From Novosphingobium album (ex Liu et al. 2023) (GTDB lineage: Bacteria > Pseudomonadota > Alphaproteobacteria > Sphingomonadales > Sphingomonadaceae), in NCBI RefSeq assembly GCF_029076845.1, contig NZ_JARESE010000010.1, forward strand, positions 175,364 through 239,363: a stretch of 64,000 nt of DNA. The letters run 5' to 3'. The notes under the pieces are model-generated. The model ran no database searches, was not told the DNA's origin, and saw nothing but the letters and a program-made list of their open reading frames with translations. This document shows, piece by piece, positions 7,613 to 17,225 of this stretch; within the stretch, counting starts at the first letter, position 1; every line of letters begins with the position of its first letter. The translations under genes were made by a program, and so were the position numbers.

Positions 7613-9286
7613 GTGGACGAAAGCCCGCCCTACCAGTTCAAGCCGCATGAACGGCCGACCCTGCCAGGGTCGCCGGCCAACCCGGATCATCCGACGCGCC
7701 GGCGCCTGTTCTACCTGCTGATCGGCGCGCTGATCGGCGTCACCGGCGGGCTGGGCAACGCGCTGGTCGCGGTCAACCTCTCTTTCGCGCAAGGCACGCT
7801 GGGGCTCGATTCGGACGAGAGCGTGCTGCTGACCGCCGCCTATCTGATGACCAACACCACGGCCAACCTGCTGATGGTGAAATACCGCCAGCAATTCGGC
7901 CTGCAATCCTTCGTCCGCTACATGCTGGCGATCTATGCGGCGGCGACGGTGCTGCACCTGTTCGTGCACGATTTCTCCTCCTCGGTCATGGTCCGCGCGG
8001 CGAGCGGGTTTTCCGCCAGCGCGCTGTCCACGCTGACCATCCTCTATCTGATGCAGGGCCTGCCCGCCGCCAGGCGGCTGGCCGGGGTGATGATCGGCAT
8101 CTCGATCCCGCAGCTTGCCACGCCGCTGGCGCGCGCGCTTTCGCCGCACCTGCTGGTTTCGGGCGACTGGCACATGGTCTACTGGTTCGAGCTTGGCCTG
8201 GTGCTGGCCACGCTGGCGGCGGTGATGGCGCTGCCGCTGCCGCCCAGCGAGCGCAGCGAGGTGTTCGAGCGCGGCGATTTCCTGACTTTCGCGCTGCTCG
8301 CGCCGGGGCTCTGGCTGCTGATCGCAGTGCTTTCGGAAGGGCGCATCCAGTGGTGGACCGAGCGGGCGTGGATGGGCTGGGCCTCGGCCGCCAGCCTGGT
8401 GCTCGTCACCACGGCGCTGATGTTCGAGCATCGCCGCGCCAATCCCCTGATCAACACGCGCTGGCTGGGCACGCGCGAGATGGCGCGGCTGATGCTGGTG
8501 GCGGCGGCCGTGCGCGTGCTCCTGTCCGAACAGGCGTTCGGCTCGGTCGGCCTGCTGACCGTGCTGGGGATGCTGAACGACCAGATGGTCACGCTCAATC
8601 TCATCATCGTCGCCGCGTCGGTCGCCGGGATGCTGGTGGCGGTGATCACGTTCAACCCCGCCGACGTGACCCGGCCGATCGCGATCGCGGTGCTGATCAT
8701 CGCGATCGGCGCCTTCCTCGATGCCGACGCGACCAACCTGACGCGGCCCAGCAGCTTCTATCTCAGCCAGGCGCTGATCGGCTTCGCCTCGCTGCTGTTC
8801 ATGGCGCAGGCCATGGTGATCGGCATTTCGCGCACGCTGCTGGCCGGGCCCCGGCACCTCGTCAGCTTCGTGGTGCTGTTCGGCCTCAGCCAGAGCATCG
8901 GCGGGCTGATCGGATCGGCACTGCTGGGCACGTTCCAGACCGTGCGCGAGAAGTTCCATTCGCACGAGCTGGTCCAGTCGATCGTCATGACCGATCCGAT
9001 CGTCGCCGCGCGCGTGCGGGCGGGATCGGGCGCGGTGGGCGGCGTGATCGGCGATCCGGCCTTGCGCGGAGCCGAAGGAGCGGCGCTGCTGGCCCAGCAA
9101 GTGGCGCGCGAGGCCAATATCCTGGCCTATAACGATGTGTTCCTGCTGGTCGGCATCCTCTCGCTGCTGGTGCTGCTGTGGGGTCTGCTGATCCGCCGCG
9201 GCATCCGCCTGCGCGGAGAGGACTCGCCGATCATCCTGCTCCAGCGTAGGTTGCAGGCCGCGTCCGGGGGAGCAGCCAAGACATGA
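7613..9286 (+). CDS. MFS transporter, DHA2/EmrB-like inner membrane pump
   Basis: A 557-residue polytopic protein with about fourteen hydrophobic segments, starting with FYLLIGALIGVTGGLGNALV. Size and topology fit the drug:H+ antiporter-2 class. It differs from textbook EmrB around the first helix, as do many sphingomonad members. The GTG start is preceded by GCGAAGGTCAT. Its stop overlaps the start of the HlyD adaptor gene (ATGA) and an outer membrane factor follows, so the three make a tripartite efflux system spanning both membranes. The exported compound is unknown. Confidence 0.85.
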   Translation: MDESPPYQFKPHERPTLPGSPANPDHPTRRRLFYLLIGALIGVTGGLGNALVAVNLSFAQGTLGLDSDESVLLTAAYLMTNTTANLLMVKYRQQFGLQSFVRYMLAIYAAATVLHLFVHDFSSSVMVRAASGFSASALSTLTILYLMQGLPAARRLAGVMIGISIPQLATPLARALSPHLLVSGDWHMVYWFELGLVLATLAAVMALPLPPSERSEVFERGDFLTFALLAPGLWLLIAVLSEGRIQWWTERAWMGWASAASLVLVTTALMFEHRRANPLINTRWLGTREMARLMLVAAAVRVLLSEQAFGSVGLLTVLGMLNDQMVTLNLIIVAASVAGMLVAVITFNPADVTRPIAIAVLIIAIGAFLDADATNLTRPSSFYLSQALIGFASLLFMAQAMVIGISRTLLAGPRHLVSFVVLFGLSQSIGGLIGSALLGTFQTVREKFHSHELVQSIVMTDPIVAARVRAGSGAVGGVIGDPALRGAEGAALLAQQVAREANILAYNDVFLLVGILSLLVLLWGLLIRRGIRLRGEDSPIILLQRRLQAASGGAAKT

Positions 9287-10455
9287 GCGAAGACCAGCAA
9301 GCCGGCGAGCCGCGCGGCGACACCCCGCCCGCCACCGAGGCCGCGCGCGCGCCCGCTCCGGCGGAAGCTCCTGCCGCACCGGAAGCCCCGCCGGCGGCCG
9401 ATCCCGAGGATGGCTGGAAGCCGCCGGCCAAAAGCCGCCTTGCCGTGGTGGCGATCGCGCTGATCGCGCTGGCAGGCGTGCTGGCCATTCTCTACGCGTG
9501 GCAGTTGCCGCCGTTCGCCGGCTGGTCCGAGGATACCGACAACGCCTATGTGCGCGGCCGGGTGACGATCATCAGCCCGCAAGTCAGCGGCTATGTCACT
9601 TCGGTGCCGGTCCGCGATTTCGCCACCGTGAAGCAGGGCCAGATCCTGGCGACGATCGACCGCCGGATCTATGCCGCCCGGGTCGAGCAGGCGAAGGCGA
9701 ACCTCGCCGCGCAGATGGCCGCGCTGGCCAATTCGCAACAGGCCCAGCGCGCGCGCGAAGCGGCGCTGGGCGGGCAGAACGCCGCGATCGACAGCGCCCG
9801 CGCGCAACTGGTCAAGGCGCAGGCCGACATGCGCCGCGCCGATGCGCTGGTGGCGGACGGATCGATCTCCTCGCGCGAACGCGACCAGACGCGCGCCGCC
9901 CTGCTCGCGGCCGAGGCGGCAGTGCGCCAGGCGCAGGCGGCGCAGAACGTGGGCACGCAGGACGTGCGCTCGGTGATCGTCGGGCGCGGCGGGCTCGAAG
10001 CCGCAGTGGAAGCCGCCAGGGCGCAGCTTCACCTGGCCCAGATCGATCTCGACAATACGCTGATCCGCGCGCCGAGCGATGGCCAGTTGTCCGAAGTCGG
10101 CGTGCGCAACGGCGCCTATGTCACGGCGGGCACCCAGCTCATGTTCCTGGTGCCGCGCGATTTCTGGGTGATCGCCGCCTTCAAGGAAGCGCAGACGCAC
10201 AACATGCGCGTGGGCCAGCCGGTGACGTTCCGGGTCGATGCGCTGGGCGGCGCGCGCCTTGCCGGCCATGTCGAAAGCCTCTCTCCGGCGGCGGGATCGG
10301 AATTCGCCGTGCTCAAGTCCGACAATGCCACCGGCAACTTCGTCAAGGTGGCGCAGCGCATCTCGGTGCGCATCCGCATCGATCCGGGGCAGAGCCTGAT
10401 GCAGCGGCTGCGCCCGGGCATGTCGGTGGAAGTCCGCGTGGCGACCGACCAATGA
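9283..10455 (+). CDS. HlyD/EmrA-type membrane fusion protein
   Basis: A 390-residue periplasmic adaptor linking the MFS pump to the outer membrane channel. A Pro/Ala-rich cytoplasmic leader (1-50) is followed by one transmembrane helix (about 50-70, VVAIALIALAGVLAILYAW). Then come the EmrA hallmark TDNAYVRGRVTIISPQVSGY, a long coiled-coil hairpin (about 125-230), and the lipoyl/beta-barrel half with IDLDNTLIRAPSDG. It overlaps the pump gene upstream and the outer membrane factor downstream by four bases each, which indicates translational coupling. Confidence 0.93.
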   Translation: MSEDQQAGEPRGDTPPATEAARAPAPAEAPAAPEAPPAADPEDGWKPPAKSRLAVVAIALIALAGVLAILYAWQLPPFAGWSEDTDNAYVRGRVTIISPQVSGYVTSVPVRDFATVKQGQILATIDRRIYAARVEQAKANLAAQMAALANSQQAQRAREAALGGQNAAIDSARAQLVKAQADMRRADALVADGSISSRERDQTRAALLAAEAAVRQAQAAQNVGTQDVRSVIVGRGGLEAAVEAARAQLHLAQIDLDNTLIRAPSDGQLSEVGVRNGAYVTAGTQLMFLVPRDFWVIAAFKEAQTHNMRVGQPVTFRVDALGGARLAGHVESLSPAAGSEFAVLKSDNATGNFVKVAQRISVRIRIDPGQSLMQRLRPGMSVEVRVATDQ

Positions 10456-11852
10456 TCCGGCCACCGGCCGCGTTGATCGCCATCACGCTGATCGGCGCGG
10501 CGCTGCTCACGGGGTGCGCGGGCCCGGCGGTGGAGACGGCGCGGGTCGATCCGGTGGCCCCGCCGGCCGGCTGGCGCATGACCGCGGGCGCGCCCGAGGC
10601 TCCGCTGGAACACGGCTGGTGGGCCGCTTTCGGCGATCCGCGCCTGGCCGAACTGGTGGACGCCGCGCTGGACCGCAATCTGGACATAGCCCAGGCCACT
10701 GCCCGCGTGCGCGAGGCCAAAGCGCAGGAGATGACGGCGCGCGCGGCACTGCTGCCCAGCCTGGAAGCGGCGGGCGCGGCAGCGCGATCGCGCAGCGTCA
10801 GCCCTTTCGGCCTGCCGACCGAGCAGACGGCGGCGCAGCCGGCGGTGCAGGCGGCCTGGGAAGCGGACCTGTTCGGCCGCCTTGCCGACCAGCGCGAGGC
10901 GGCGCGCGCGGCCTGGCTGGCCAGCGGCGCGGGGCGCGAGGCGGTGCGCCTGTCGGTCGCCGCGGCGACGGCGAGCGGCTATGTCACGCTGCTGGCGCTC
11001 GACGCGCGGCTCACCGTCGCGCGCGAGACGCTGGCGGCGCGGTCCGAAGCGCTGCGGCTGGCCCGGCGGCGCGCCGACACCGGCTATTCGCCCAGGCTGG
11101 AACTGGCGCAGGCCGAAGCCGAATACCAGGCGGCGGCGCAGATCATCCCGCCGATCGAGCAGGCCGTGGCCCGGCAGGAGAATGCCCTGAAGCTGCTGAC
11201 CGGCGAATTGCCGGGGCCGGTCGCGCGCGGCGCGGCGCTACGGGCGCTGGCCACGCCGCCGGTCCCCGCTGGCCTGCCGTCCGAACTGCTGCGCCGCCGG
11301 CCCGACGTGGCGCAGGCCGAATACCAGCTCGCGGCGGCGGACAGTTCGCTGGCGGCGGCGCGCAAGCGCTTCCTGCCGCAAGTGCGGCTGACCAGATCGG
11401 CGGGCGCGGCGTTCTCCACGCTGCTGGCCGATCCGATCACCATCTGGTCGGTGGGCGGCAGCGTGCTGGCGCCGCTGTTCGAAGGCGGCCGCCTGCGGGC
11501 GGGCGCGGAAGCGGCCGGCGCCCAGCGCGACCAGGCGGCCTATGGCTATCGCCGCGCGGCCCTGAACGCCTTTCGCGAGGTCAACGACGCCCTGGCCGCC
11601 GTCGCCAGCGCCGACGCGCAACTGGGCATCGTCACGCGCCAGCGCGACGCGCTGGTCGAAACGCTGCGCATGGCGACCAACCGCTACCGCGCGGGCTATT
11701 CGCCCTACCTCGAACAGCTTGACGCGCAGCGCGGCCTGCTGGCGTCCGAACTCGCGCTGGTGCAGGCGCGCGCCGATGCGCTGACCAGCCGCATCGCGCT
11801 GTATCAGGCCATGGGCGGCGGCTGGAGCGCCGGCACGGACGCGGCGCCCTGA
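10452..11852 (+). CDS. NodT/OprM-type outer membrane efflux lipoprotein
   Basis: A 466-residue outer membrane factor. The N-terminus MIRPPAALIAITLIGAALLT followed by GC is a lipoprotein signal with lipobox LTGC (Cys near residue 19). Two repeated OEP halves follow, with ATARVREAKAQEMTARAALL in the first and RRRPDVAQAEYQLAAADSSL in the second. The latter is the typical RRPDV motif of RND/MFS outer membrane factors. It is the third gene of the efflux operon. Confidence 0.93.
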   Translation: MIRPPAALIAITLIGAALLTGCAGPAVETARVDPVAPPAGWRMTAGAPEAPLEHGWWAAFGDPRLAELVDAALDRNLDIAQATARVREAKAQEMTARAALLPSLEAAGAAARSRSVSPFGLPTEQTAAQPAVQAAWEADLFGRLADQREAARAAWLASGAGREAVRLSVAAATASGYVTLLALDARLTVARETLAARSEALRLARRRADTGYSPRLELAQAEAEYQAAAQIIPPIEQAVARQENALKLLTGELPGPVARGAALRALATPPVPAGLPSELLRRRPDVAQAEYQLAAADSSLAAARKRFLPQVRLTRSAGAAFSTLLADPITIWSVGGSVLAPLFEGGRLRAGAEAAGAQRDQAAYGYRRAALNAFREVNDALAAVASADAQLGIVTRQRDALVETLRMATNRYRAGYSPYLEQLDAQRGLLASELALVQARADALTSRIALYQAMGGGWSAGTDAAP

Positions 11853-12047
11853 AAATCGCTGCACTGCGTCATCGTTCCGAAACGCAGGCGGACTAGAGCG
11901 GCGCCAGGGGCGGGTGGAAACACCAAGAGAATCGGAAAAATCGAAAAAATTGAAGGTTGTATGGCGTCTGGGGCCGGCATTCGGCGCCAACGCTTCGGCA
12001 GGGTGCGCGCGTAAAAAAATTCCTGCCGGCGACTGCGGAGTGTTACG

Positions 12048-13253
12048 ATGCATGGCGTCACTGACAGTATGCAGCGGCCTTTGCGCATTGTCGTGCCGAT
12101 CCACAGTTTCGAGCCGGGCGGGGTCGAGCGCGTCGCGCTGGGCCTTGCCCGCGAATGGTCGGCGGCGAACCATCACGTCACCGTGGTGCTGGGCCGACCC
12201 GAAGGCGCCGAGCGCGATCAGGCGCCGCCGCTGGACTATTGGCGCATCCCCACCTGCCGCTCGACCGCCGGGTTCGAAACGCCCTGGATGATCCACAGCC
12301 TCTACAGCCGGCTGGTGCGCGATCAGGCCGATATCGTGTTCTGCCCCGGCAACACATACGCGGTGGTCGGCGCGGCGATGCGCGTGCTGCTGGGCGACCA
12401 GTGCCCGCCGCTGGTGCTGAAGATCAGCAACGACCTGATCCGCGCCGACATGCCGCCGCTGCTGCGGCGCGGCTATCGCGTCTGGCTGCGGATGCAGGGA
12501 TCGCTGTTCGATCGGCTGGTCGCCATGGCGCCGCCGATGCAGCGCGAGATCCGCGAAAGCACGCGCGCCCACGCCAACCAGATCGCCATCATCACCAATC
12601 CGGTGCTGCCGCGCCGGCGGCTGGAACGGCTGGCCGCGATCCGCCGCAAGCCCGCCTCGCCCTGGGGGATGCATTATGCCGCCGCCGGGCGGCTCGCCCC
12701 GCAGAAGAACCTCGACCTGCTGCTGCACGCCTTCGCCCGCGCCGCGCGCCCGGCCGACCGGCTGACGATCGCCGGCGAAGGGCCGGAGCGCGGCAGGCTG
12801 GAAGCCCTCGCCCGGCATCTGGGCATCGCCGCGCAAGTCAGCCTGCCGGGCCACTTGCCCAGCATCGAAGCCTTGCTGGCAAGCGCCGACGCCTTCGTGC
12901 TCAGCTCCGCTTACGAAGGGCTGCCCGGCGCCGTCGTCGAAGCGCTGGCCGCCGGCCTGCCGGTGGTGGCCACCGATTGCAGCGCCAGCATGGCCGACCT
13001 GCTCGATGGCGGGCGGCAGGGCCTGCTCGTGCCCGTGGGCGATGAGCACGCGCTGGCCGCGGCGCTGGCGGACGTGCGCGGCTTCGCGTTCGATCCGGCA
13101 CGATCGCGCGCCATCGCCGCCCGCTTCGAGCTGGAGACCGCCTCCGCCCGCTACCTCGACATGATGCTTGAGCTGCGGCGGCAGGCGGCGCGCCAGCGGG
13201 AACAGACGCTTGCCTGGTCATCCTGCCGTCCGCCCGCGAGCGGCCTTTTCTGA
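12048..13253 (+). CDS. Glycosyltransferase, GT4-like (first of two)
   Basis: A 401-residue GT-B enzyme that would move a sugar from a nucleotide donor to a lipid or saccharide. The N-terminal Rossmann half starts RIVVPIHSFEPGGVERVALG. The donor half contains AAGRLAPQKNLDLLLHAFA and the EX7E motif in SAYEGLPGAVVEALAAGLPV. GGAG sits eight bases before the ATG. The upstream 100 bases hold an unusually A-rich patch (11935-11960), a likely promoter region. It leads a four-gene string with a membrane protein, DUF2141 and a second GT4. Confidence 0.88.
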   Translation: MHGVTDSMQRPLRIVVPIHSFEPGGVERVALGLAREWSAANHHVTVVLGRPEGAERDQAPPLDYWRIPTCRSTAGFETPWMIHSLYSRLVRDQADIVFCPGNTYAVVGAAMRVLLGDQCPPLVLKISNDLIRADMPPLLRRGYRVWLRMQGSLFDRLVAMAPPMQREIRESTRAHANQIAIITNPVLPRRRLERLAAIRRKPASPWGMHYAAAGRLAPQKNLDLLLHAFARAARPADRLTIAGEGPERGRLEALARHLGIAAQVSLPGHLPSIEALLASADAFVLSSAYEGLPGAVVEALAAGLPVVATDCSASMADLLDGGRQGLLVPVGDEHALAAALADVRGFAFDPARSRAIAARFELETASARYLDMMLELRRQAARQREQTLAWSSCRPPASGLF

Positions 13254-13283
13254 TCTTCCGGCCTCAATCCGAACGGAGCCCCC

Positions 13284-14210
13284 TTGCCAGACACCACCGC
13301 GATGCTTGCGCCCGAAGCCCCGCCGATCACGCTGACGCCGCAGGACCGTCCGCGCCGGCGCGGATGGAACACGGCGCTTTCGATCACGCTTTCGCTCGCG
13401 GTGCTGGCCGTGGTGCTGCACGAGCTGCGCGGCTTCGATGCCAGCGCGCTGCTGCGGCTGTTCCCGCTCGATCCGCTGTTCTGGATCACGTTCGCCGCGT
13501 TTTATTTCGTCACCCCGGCCAGCGAATGGCTGATCTTCCGCCGGCTCTGGACGATCCCGCCGGGCGGCTTCGTCGCGCTGCTGCGCAAGCGGGTCTACAA
13601 CGAGCTGCTGCTGGGCTATCTGGGCGAGGCCTATTTCTACACCTGGGCGCGGCGCCGGATCGCCTTGTCCGGCGCGCCGTTCGGGGCGGTGAAGGACGTG
13701 GCGATCCTTTCGGCCATGGCCGGCAACGGGGTGACGCTGCTGCTGCTGGCGATCATGCTGCCGCTGACCGGGCTGGGCCAGCTCGGCATCGACAGCCGCG
13801 TGCTGACGCTGTCACTGGGCGTGCTGCTGCTGATCTCGATCGGCGCGATGGCGCTGCGGCGGCAGGTCTTCTCGCTGCCGCGCGCCCAGATCCTGATGAT
13901 CCTGCGCACGCATCTGGCACGCATCGCCGCGACCACCGCGCTGTCCGCGCTGCTGTGGCACCTTGTCCTGCCGGACGTGCCGGTCAGCTGGTGGCTGTTC
14001 CTGGCAACGCTGCGGATGCTGATCTCGCGCCTGCCCTTCGTGCCCAACAAGGACCTGCTGTTCGCCGGCGCCGCCGTTTTCATGCTGGGCCACGAAAACG
14101 CCATTTCCGCGCTGATGGCGCTGATGGCCGGGCTGATCCTGGCCTGCCACCTGGCCATCGGCAGCGCGCTGGCACTCGTCGATCTGATCCATCGGGAGGA
14201 GCACCCATGA
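13284..14210 (+). CDS. LPG-synthase-like integral membrane protein
   Basis: A 308-residue protein with about seven to eight hydrophobic helices (first near residues 28-47, ALSITLSLAVLAVVLHEL). The overall pattern resembles the lysylphosphatidylglycerol synthase transmembrane (AglD-like) family, including NELLLGYLGEAYFYTWARRR in the middle. No soluble aminoacyl-transfer domain follows. The TTG start is supported by CGGAG ten bases upstream. Its stop overlaps the next ATG (ATGA). Its position between two glycosyltransferases suggests a role in a membrane lipid or glycan; the exact reaction is not known. Confidence 0.6.
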   Translation: MPDTTAMLAPEAPPITLTPQDRPRRRGWNTALSITLSLAVLAVVLHELRGFDASALLRLFPLDPLFWITFAAFYFVTPASEWLIFRRLWTIPPGGFVALLRKRVYNELLLGYLGEAYFYTWARRRIALSGAPFGAVKDVAILSAMAGNGVTLLLLAIMLPLTGLGQLGIDSRVLTLSLGVLLLISIGAMALRRQVFSLPRAQILMILRTHLARIAATTALSALLWHLVLPDVPVSWWLFLATLRMLISRLPFVPNKDLLFAGAAVFMLGHENAISALMALMAGLILACHLAIGSALALVDLIHREEHP

Positions 14211-14737
14211 ATCCCTTGTCCACCACCGCGCTGCTGCCGCTGCTGGCGGCCACGGCGCTGCCGTCCACCCCGGATCTGGGCAAGGCCGAAGGCCGCTGCC
14301 GGCCGGACGAGAACGGCCCGGCCTTCCTCGTCACGCCGGACGGGCTGAAGGACCGGCAAGGCACGCTGAAGCTGGAAGTCTACCCGGCCAACGACCGCGA
14401 TTTCCTGGCCGACGACAATGTCCTGATCCAGCAGGGCAAGCCGTTCAGCCGGGTGGAGACGCCGGTGCCGCCCGCGGGCCGGCCGCTGTGCATCCGCGTG
14501 CCGCGCCCCGGCGCCTATGCGGTGGTGCTGCTGCATGACCGCGACCAGAACCGCAAGTTCGGCTGGCGGATCGACGGCATCGGCTTCTCGCGCAATCCCC
14601 GGCTCGGCTTCAGCAAGCCGGGCGTGAACAAGGTGCGCGTCATGGCGGGCGGCGGGCCCACGCCGCTCGATATCGTGCTCAACTATCGCAGCGGACTGGG
14701 TGTCGCGCCGCTCAGGCAGAAGGAATCGGCCCGGTGA
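14207..14737 (+). CDS. DUF2141 family protein, probably exported
   Basis: A 176-residue protein with a short hydrophobic N-terminus (MNPLSTTALLPLLAATALPS) that may be a signal peptide. The core fits DUF2141: RPLCIRVPRPGAYAVVLLHD, then DRDQNRKFGWRIDGIGFSRN. The family is known from proteobacterial envelopes but has no established function. It overlaps both neighbours (ATGA before, GTGA after), so its product is made stoichiometrically with the membrane protein and the second glycosyltransferase. Confidence 0.8.
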   Translation: MNPLSTTALLPLLAATALPSTPDLGKAEGRCRPDENGPAFLVTPDGLKDRQGTLKLEVYPANDRDFLADDNVLIQQGKPFSRVETPVPPAGRPLCIRVPRPGAYAVVLLHDRDQNRKFGWRIDGIGFSRNPRLGFSKPGVNKVRVMAGGGPTPLDIVLNYRSGLGVAPLRQKESAR

Positions 14738-15882
14738 AGATCGTCGATGTCTGCGCGCTCTATTCGCCGCAAGGCGGCGGCATCCGCACTTACGTGGAGC
14801 AGAAGCTGGCGATCGGCCCCCGGCTGGGGCACGAGATCGTCATCATCGCCCCCGGCGACCGTGACGAAGTGATCGAGCACGGGCCGGGCGCGCGCATCGT
14901 CACCCTGCGCGCGCCGCACTTCCCGCTCGACCGCAAGTACTGGTACTTCGAGGACGAGCAGGCGCTGCACGCCGCGCTCGATGCCGAAGCGCCGGACTTC
15001 GTGGAAGTGACCTCGCCCTGGCGCAGCGCCACCATGGTGGCCGAATGGCGCGGCGCCGCGCCGCGCAGCCTGGTGATGCACGCCGATCCGCTGTCGGCCT
15101 ATCCCTATCGCTGGCTGGGCGACATCTTCTCACGCCCGACGATCGACTGGCAGTTCAGCCTGTTCTGGTCGCACTTGCGGCGGCTGGGCCAGAGCGTCGA
15201 TCTGGTGGTCTGCGCCAACCGCGACCTGACGCGGCGCCTGGCCGAAGGCGGCATCGCCAATTCCGCGACGATCCCGATGGGCGTGGAGGCCGGCCGCTTC
15301 GCGCCCGAACGGCGCGACGCGCGGCTGCGCGCGCAGTTGCTGGCCGAATGCAGCTTGCCCGAAAGCGCGACGCTGCTGATCGGCGTCGGCCGGCTCGCGC
15401 CCGAAAAGCGCTGGCCGGTGGTGATCGACGCGGTGACGATCGCCTCGCGCGAGCAGCCGATCGGCCTCGTCATGCTGGGCGAGGGACGCGAGAAGCGCGC
15501 CATGCTCAAGCGCATCGCCGGCAATCCGCACATCCGCCTGTTCGCGCCCAAGCGCAGCCGCGACGAATTCGCCCGCATCCTCGCCAGTTGCGACGCGCTG
15601 GTCCACGGCTGCGAGGCCGAAACCTTCTGCATGGCCGCCGCCGAGGCGCGCGCCTGCGGCCTGCGGGTGATCGTGCCCGACGCGGGCGGCGCGGCCGATC
15701 ATGCCGCATCGGGCGGCTGGACTTATGCCGCCGGCGATCCGGTTGCGGCCGCCGCCTGCATCCGCGAGGCGATCGAGCGGCCCTGGCGCCCGGCCGCGCG
15801 CGTGCGCACGATGGACGAGCATTTCGCCGAACTGTTCGCCCGTTACGAAGCGCTGGCCCGGCCGTTCCGCCGGGTGGCCTGA
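14734..15882 (+). CDS. Glycosyltransferase, GT4-like (second)
   Basis: A 382-residue GT-B fold enzyme. The start GTG overlaps the DUF2141 stop. Landmarks are YSPQGGGIRTYVEQKL (acceptor-side loop), IGVGRLAPEKRWPVVIDAV (start of the donor domain), and GCEAETFCMAAAEARACG as the EX7E region. Low similarity to the first GT4 suggests a different linkage or acceptor. It is the last plus-strand gene of the string; half a palindromic repeat follows within 20 bases of the stop. Confidence 0.88.
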   Translation: MKIVDVCALYSPQGGGIRTYVEQKLAIGPRLGHEIVIIAPGDRDEVIEHGPGARIVTLRAPHFPLDRKYWYFEDEQALHAALDAEAPDFVEVTSPWRSATMVAEWRGAAPRSLVMHADPLSAYPYRWLGDIFSRPTIDWQFSLFWSHLRRLGQSVDLVVCANRDLTRRLAEGGIANSATIPMGVEAGRFAPERRDARLRAQLLAECSLPESATLLIGVGRLAPEKRWPVVIDAVTIASREQPIGLVMLGEGREKRAMLKRIAGNPHIRLFAPKRSRDEFARILASCDALVHGCEAETFCMAAAEARACGLRVIVPDAGGAADHAASGGWTYAAGDPVAAAACIREAIERPWRPAARVRTMDEHFAELFARYEALARPFRRVA

Positions 15883-15896
15883 GGGTTGGTGGGGTT

Positions 15897-15951
15897 GGTG
15901 GGGGAGCGGGCCGGTGCCGCCTTGCGCCGTATAGGCGCATTTCGAAACAGA
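15897..15951. repeat. Palindromic intergenic repeat, copy B (right arm only)
   Basis: The sequence GGTGGGGGAGCGGGCCGGTG followed by CCGC, a GCGCC/GGCGC mini-hairpin, ATTTCGAAACAGACTC matches the right half of copy A. The left arm is absent. It sits between convergent genes (GT4 and flippase), where it can act as a 3' end element. Confidence 0.75.
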
Positions 15952-15962
15952 CTCTCTCTCCC

Positions 15963-17204
15963 TCAGGCCGGCTCGGGCAAGTCGTGTGTCGCCTGCACGG
16001 CCAGCCCAAGGCCGATGACGGTCAGCAGGCTGCCGACCAGCACGCAGGCCGCGACGCCGGCAAGGCCATGGCCCGCGATCGCCAGCGGCATCGCGAAGAG
16101 CGTGGCGATCTGCGGCACCGCCCGGATGGCGAAGGCGGTTTCCGCCCGCGCCCGCGCGACCAGCAGCGCATCCCAGCTTGCCCCCAGCAGTTCCAGCGCG
16201 CCGCCGCAGGCCAGGATCACCAGCGCGCCATGGGCAAAGCCGTATTCCGGCCCCGCCAGCAGCAGGATCGCCCATTTCCCGCCGATCCACGCCAGCACCA
16301 GCGCCAGCACGCTGGTTCCCGCCGCCAGCCGGACCATGTTGGCCGACAGCGCGCGCGCGGCTTTGCCCGCGCGGACGAATTCGGGATAGATCGCCCGCGA
16401 CACCGCCTCGCCCAGCTGGACCAGCGCTTGCCCCAGTTGCGAGGCGACGCGATAGCCGCCCGCCAGCCCGGCGCCGCCCAGCGCCCCCACCAGCAGCAGG
16501 ATCGCCTGCTTGGCCGAGATCGCCAGGCTGCGCGAAAGGTTGGTGGCCCACACGAAGCGCCAGACGCCCGCGTGCCGCCGGGGCAGCGCGGTAAGGCTGA
16601 CATCGGCCAGCCGCACCGGCGTGAGCCCGCGCGCCAGCCACCAGTACGTCGCCGCGCAGGCAAGCTCGGCAATGCCCCAGGCCGCGACGAAGCCGGCCAC
16701 GCGCGGCCACAGCACGGTCGCCAGCACCGCGCCGGCCGCGCGCGTCGCCGGCAAGGTGCTTTCGGCCAGCGTGGCCAGGTCATAACGATCATGCAGGCGC
16801 AGGATGCCGGTGGGGGTGGAGCGGATCGCGACCAGCGCGGCAAGGCATTGCGCGAAAGCGACAAGGCGCAGTTCCGGCGGCAAGGGCAGCCAGAACGGCG
16901 CGCTCCAGCACACCAGCGCCGCGACAAGGCTGCCCGCCGCAATGCTCAGCAGATCGAGCGCGAGGGCAAAGCCGGCCGAGCGGGCCTGCTCGCCTTCGAT
17001 CGAGCCCCAGCGCACCACCGCTTGCCAGGTCTGGAAGCTGGCCACGCCCGCAATCGCCTGCGCCAGCACGACGATCAGCGAGAAACGGCCGAAATCCTGC
17101 AAGCCCAGCATCCGCGTCGCCAGCGCGAGATAGACCAGGCTGAAGACGGCGTTGACGCCCCGGCCGCCGAGCAGCCAGCCGATATTGCGGAAGAGACGGG
17201 ACAT
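15963..17204 (-). CDS. Polysaccharide/oligosaccharide flippase (Wzx/MATE-fold)
   Basis: A 413-residue membrane protein with about twelve hydrophobic helices. The N-terminus NIGWLLGGRGVNAVFSLVYL is typical of O-antigen type lipid-linked oligosaccharide flippases, and the repeated VRWGSIEGEQARSAGF loop fits the same family. It would move a lipid-linked product from the cytoplasmic to the periplasmic face. Together with the two GT4 enzymes it is the strongest sign that this cluster builds an exported glycan or glycolipid. It is 21 bases downstream of the PLP-fold gene on the same strand. Confidence 0.82.
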   Translation of the reverse strand: MSRLFRNIGWLLGGRGVNAVFSLVYLALATRMLGLQDFGRFSLIVVLAQAIAGVASFQTWQAVVRWGSIEGEQARSAGFALALDLLSIAAGSLVAALVCWSAPFWLPLPPELRLVAFAQCLAALVAIRSTPTGILRLHDRYDLATLAESTLPATRAAGAVLATVLWPRVAGFVAAWGIAELACAATYWWLARGLTPVRLADVSLTALPRRHAGVWRFVWATNLSRSLAISAKQAILLLVGALGGAGLAGGYRVASQLGQALVQLGEAVSRAIYPEFVRAGKAARALSANMVRLAAGTSVLALVLAWIGGKWAILLLAGPEYGFAHGALVILACGGALELLGASWDALLVARARAETAFAIRAVPQIATLFAMPLAIAGHGLAGVAACVLVGSLLTVIGLGLAVQATHDLPEPA

Positions 17205-17225
17205 GGGCCGGGACCGGGCGCTTCC

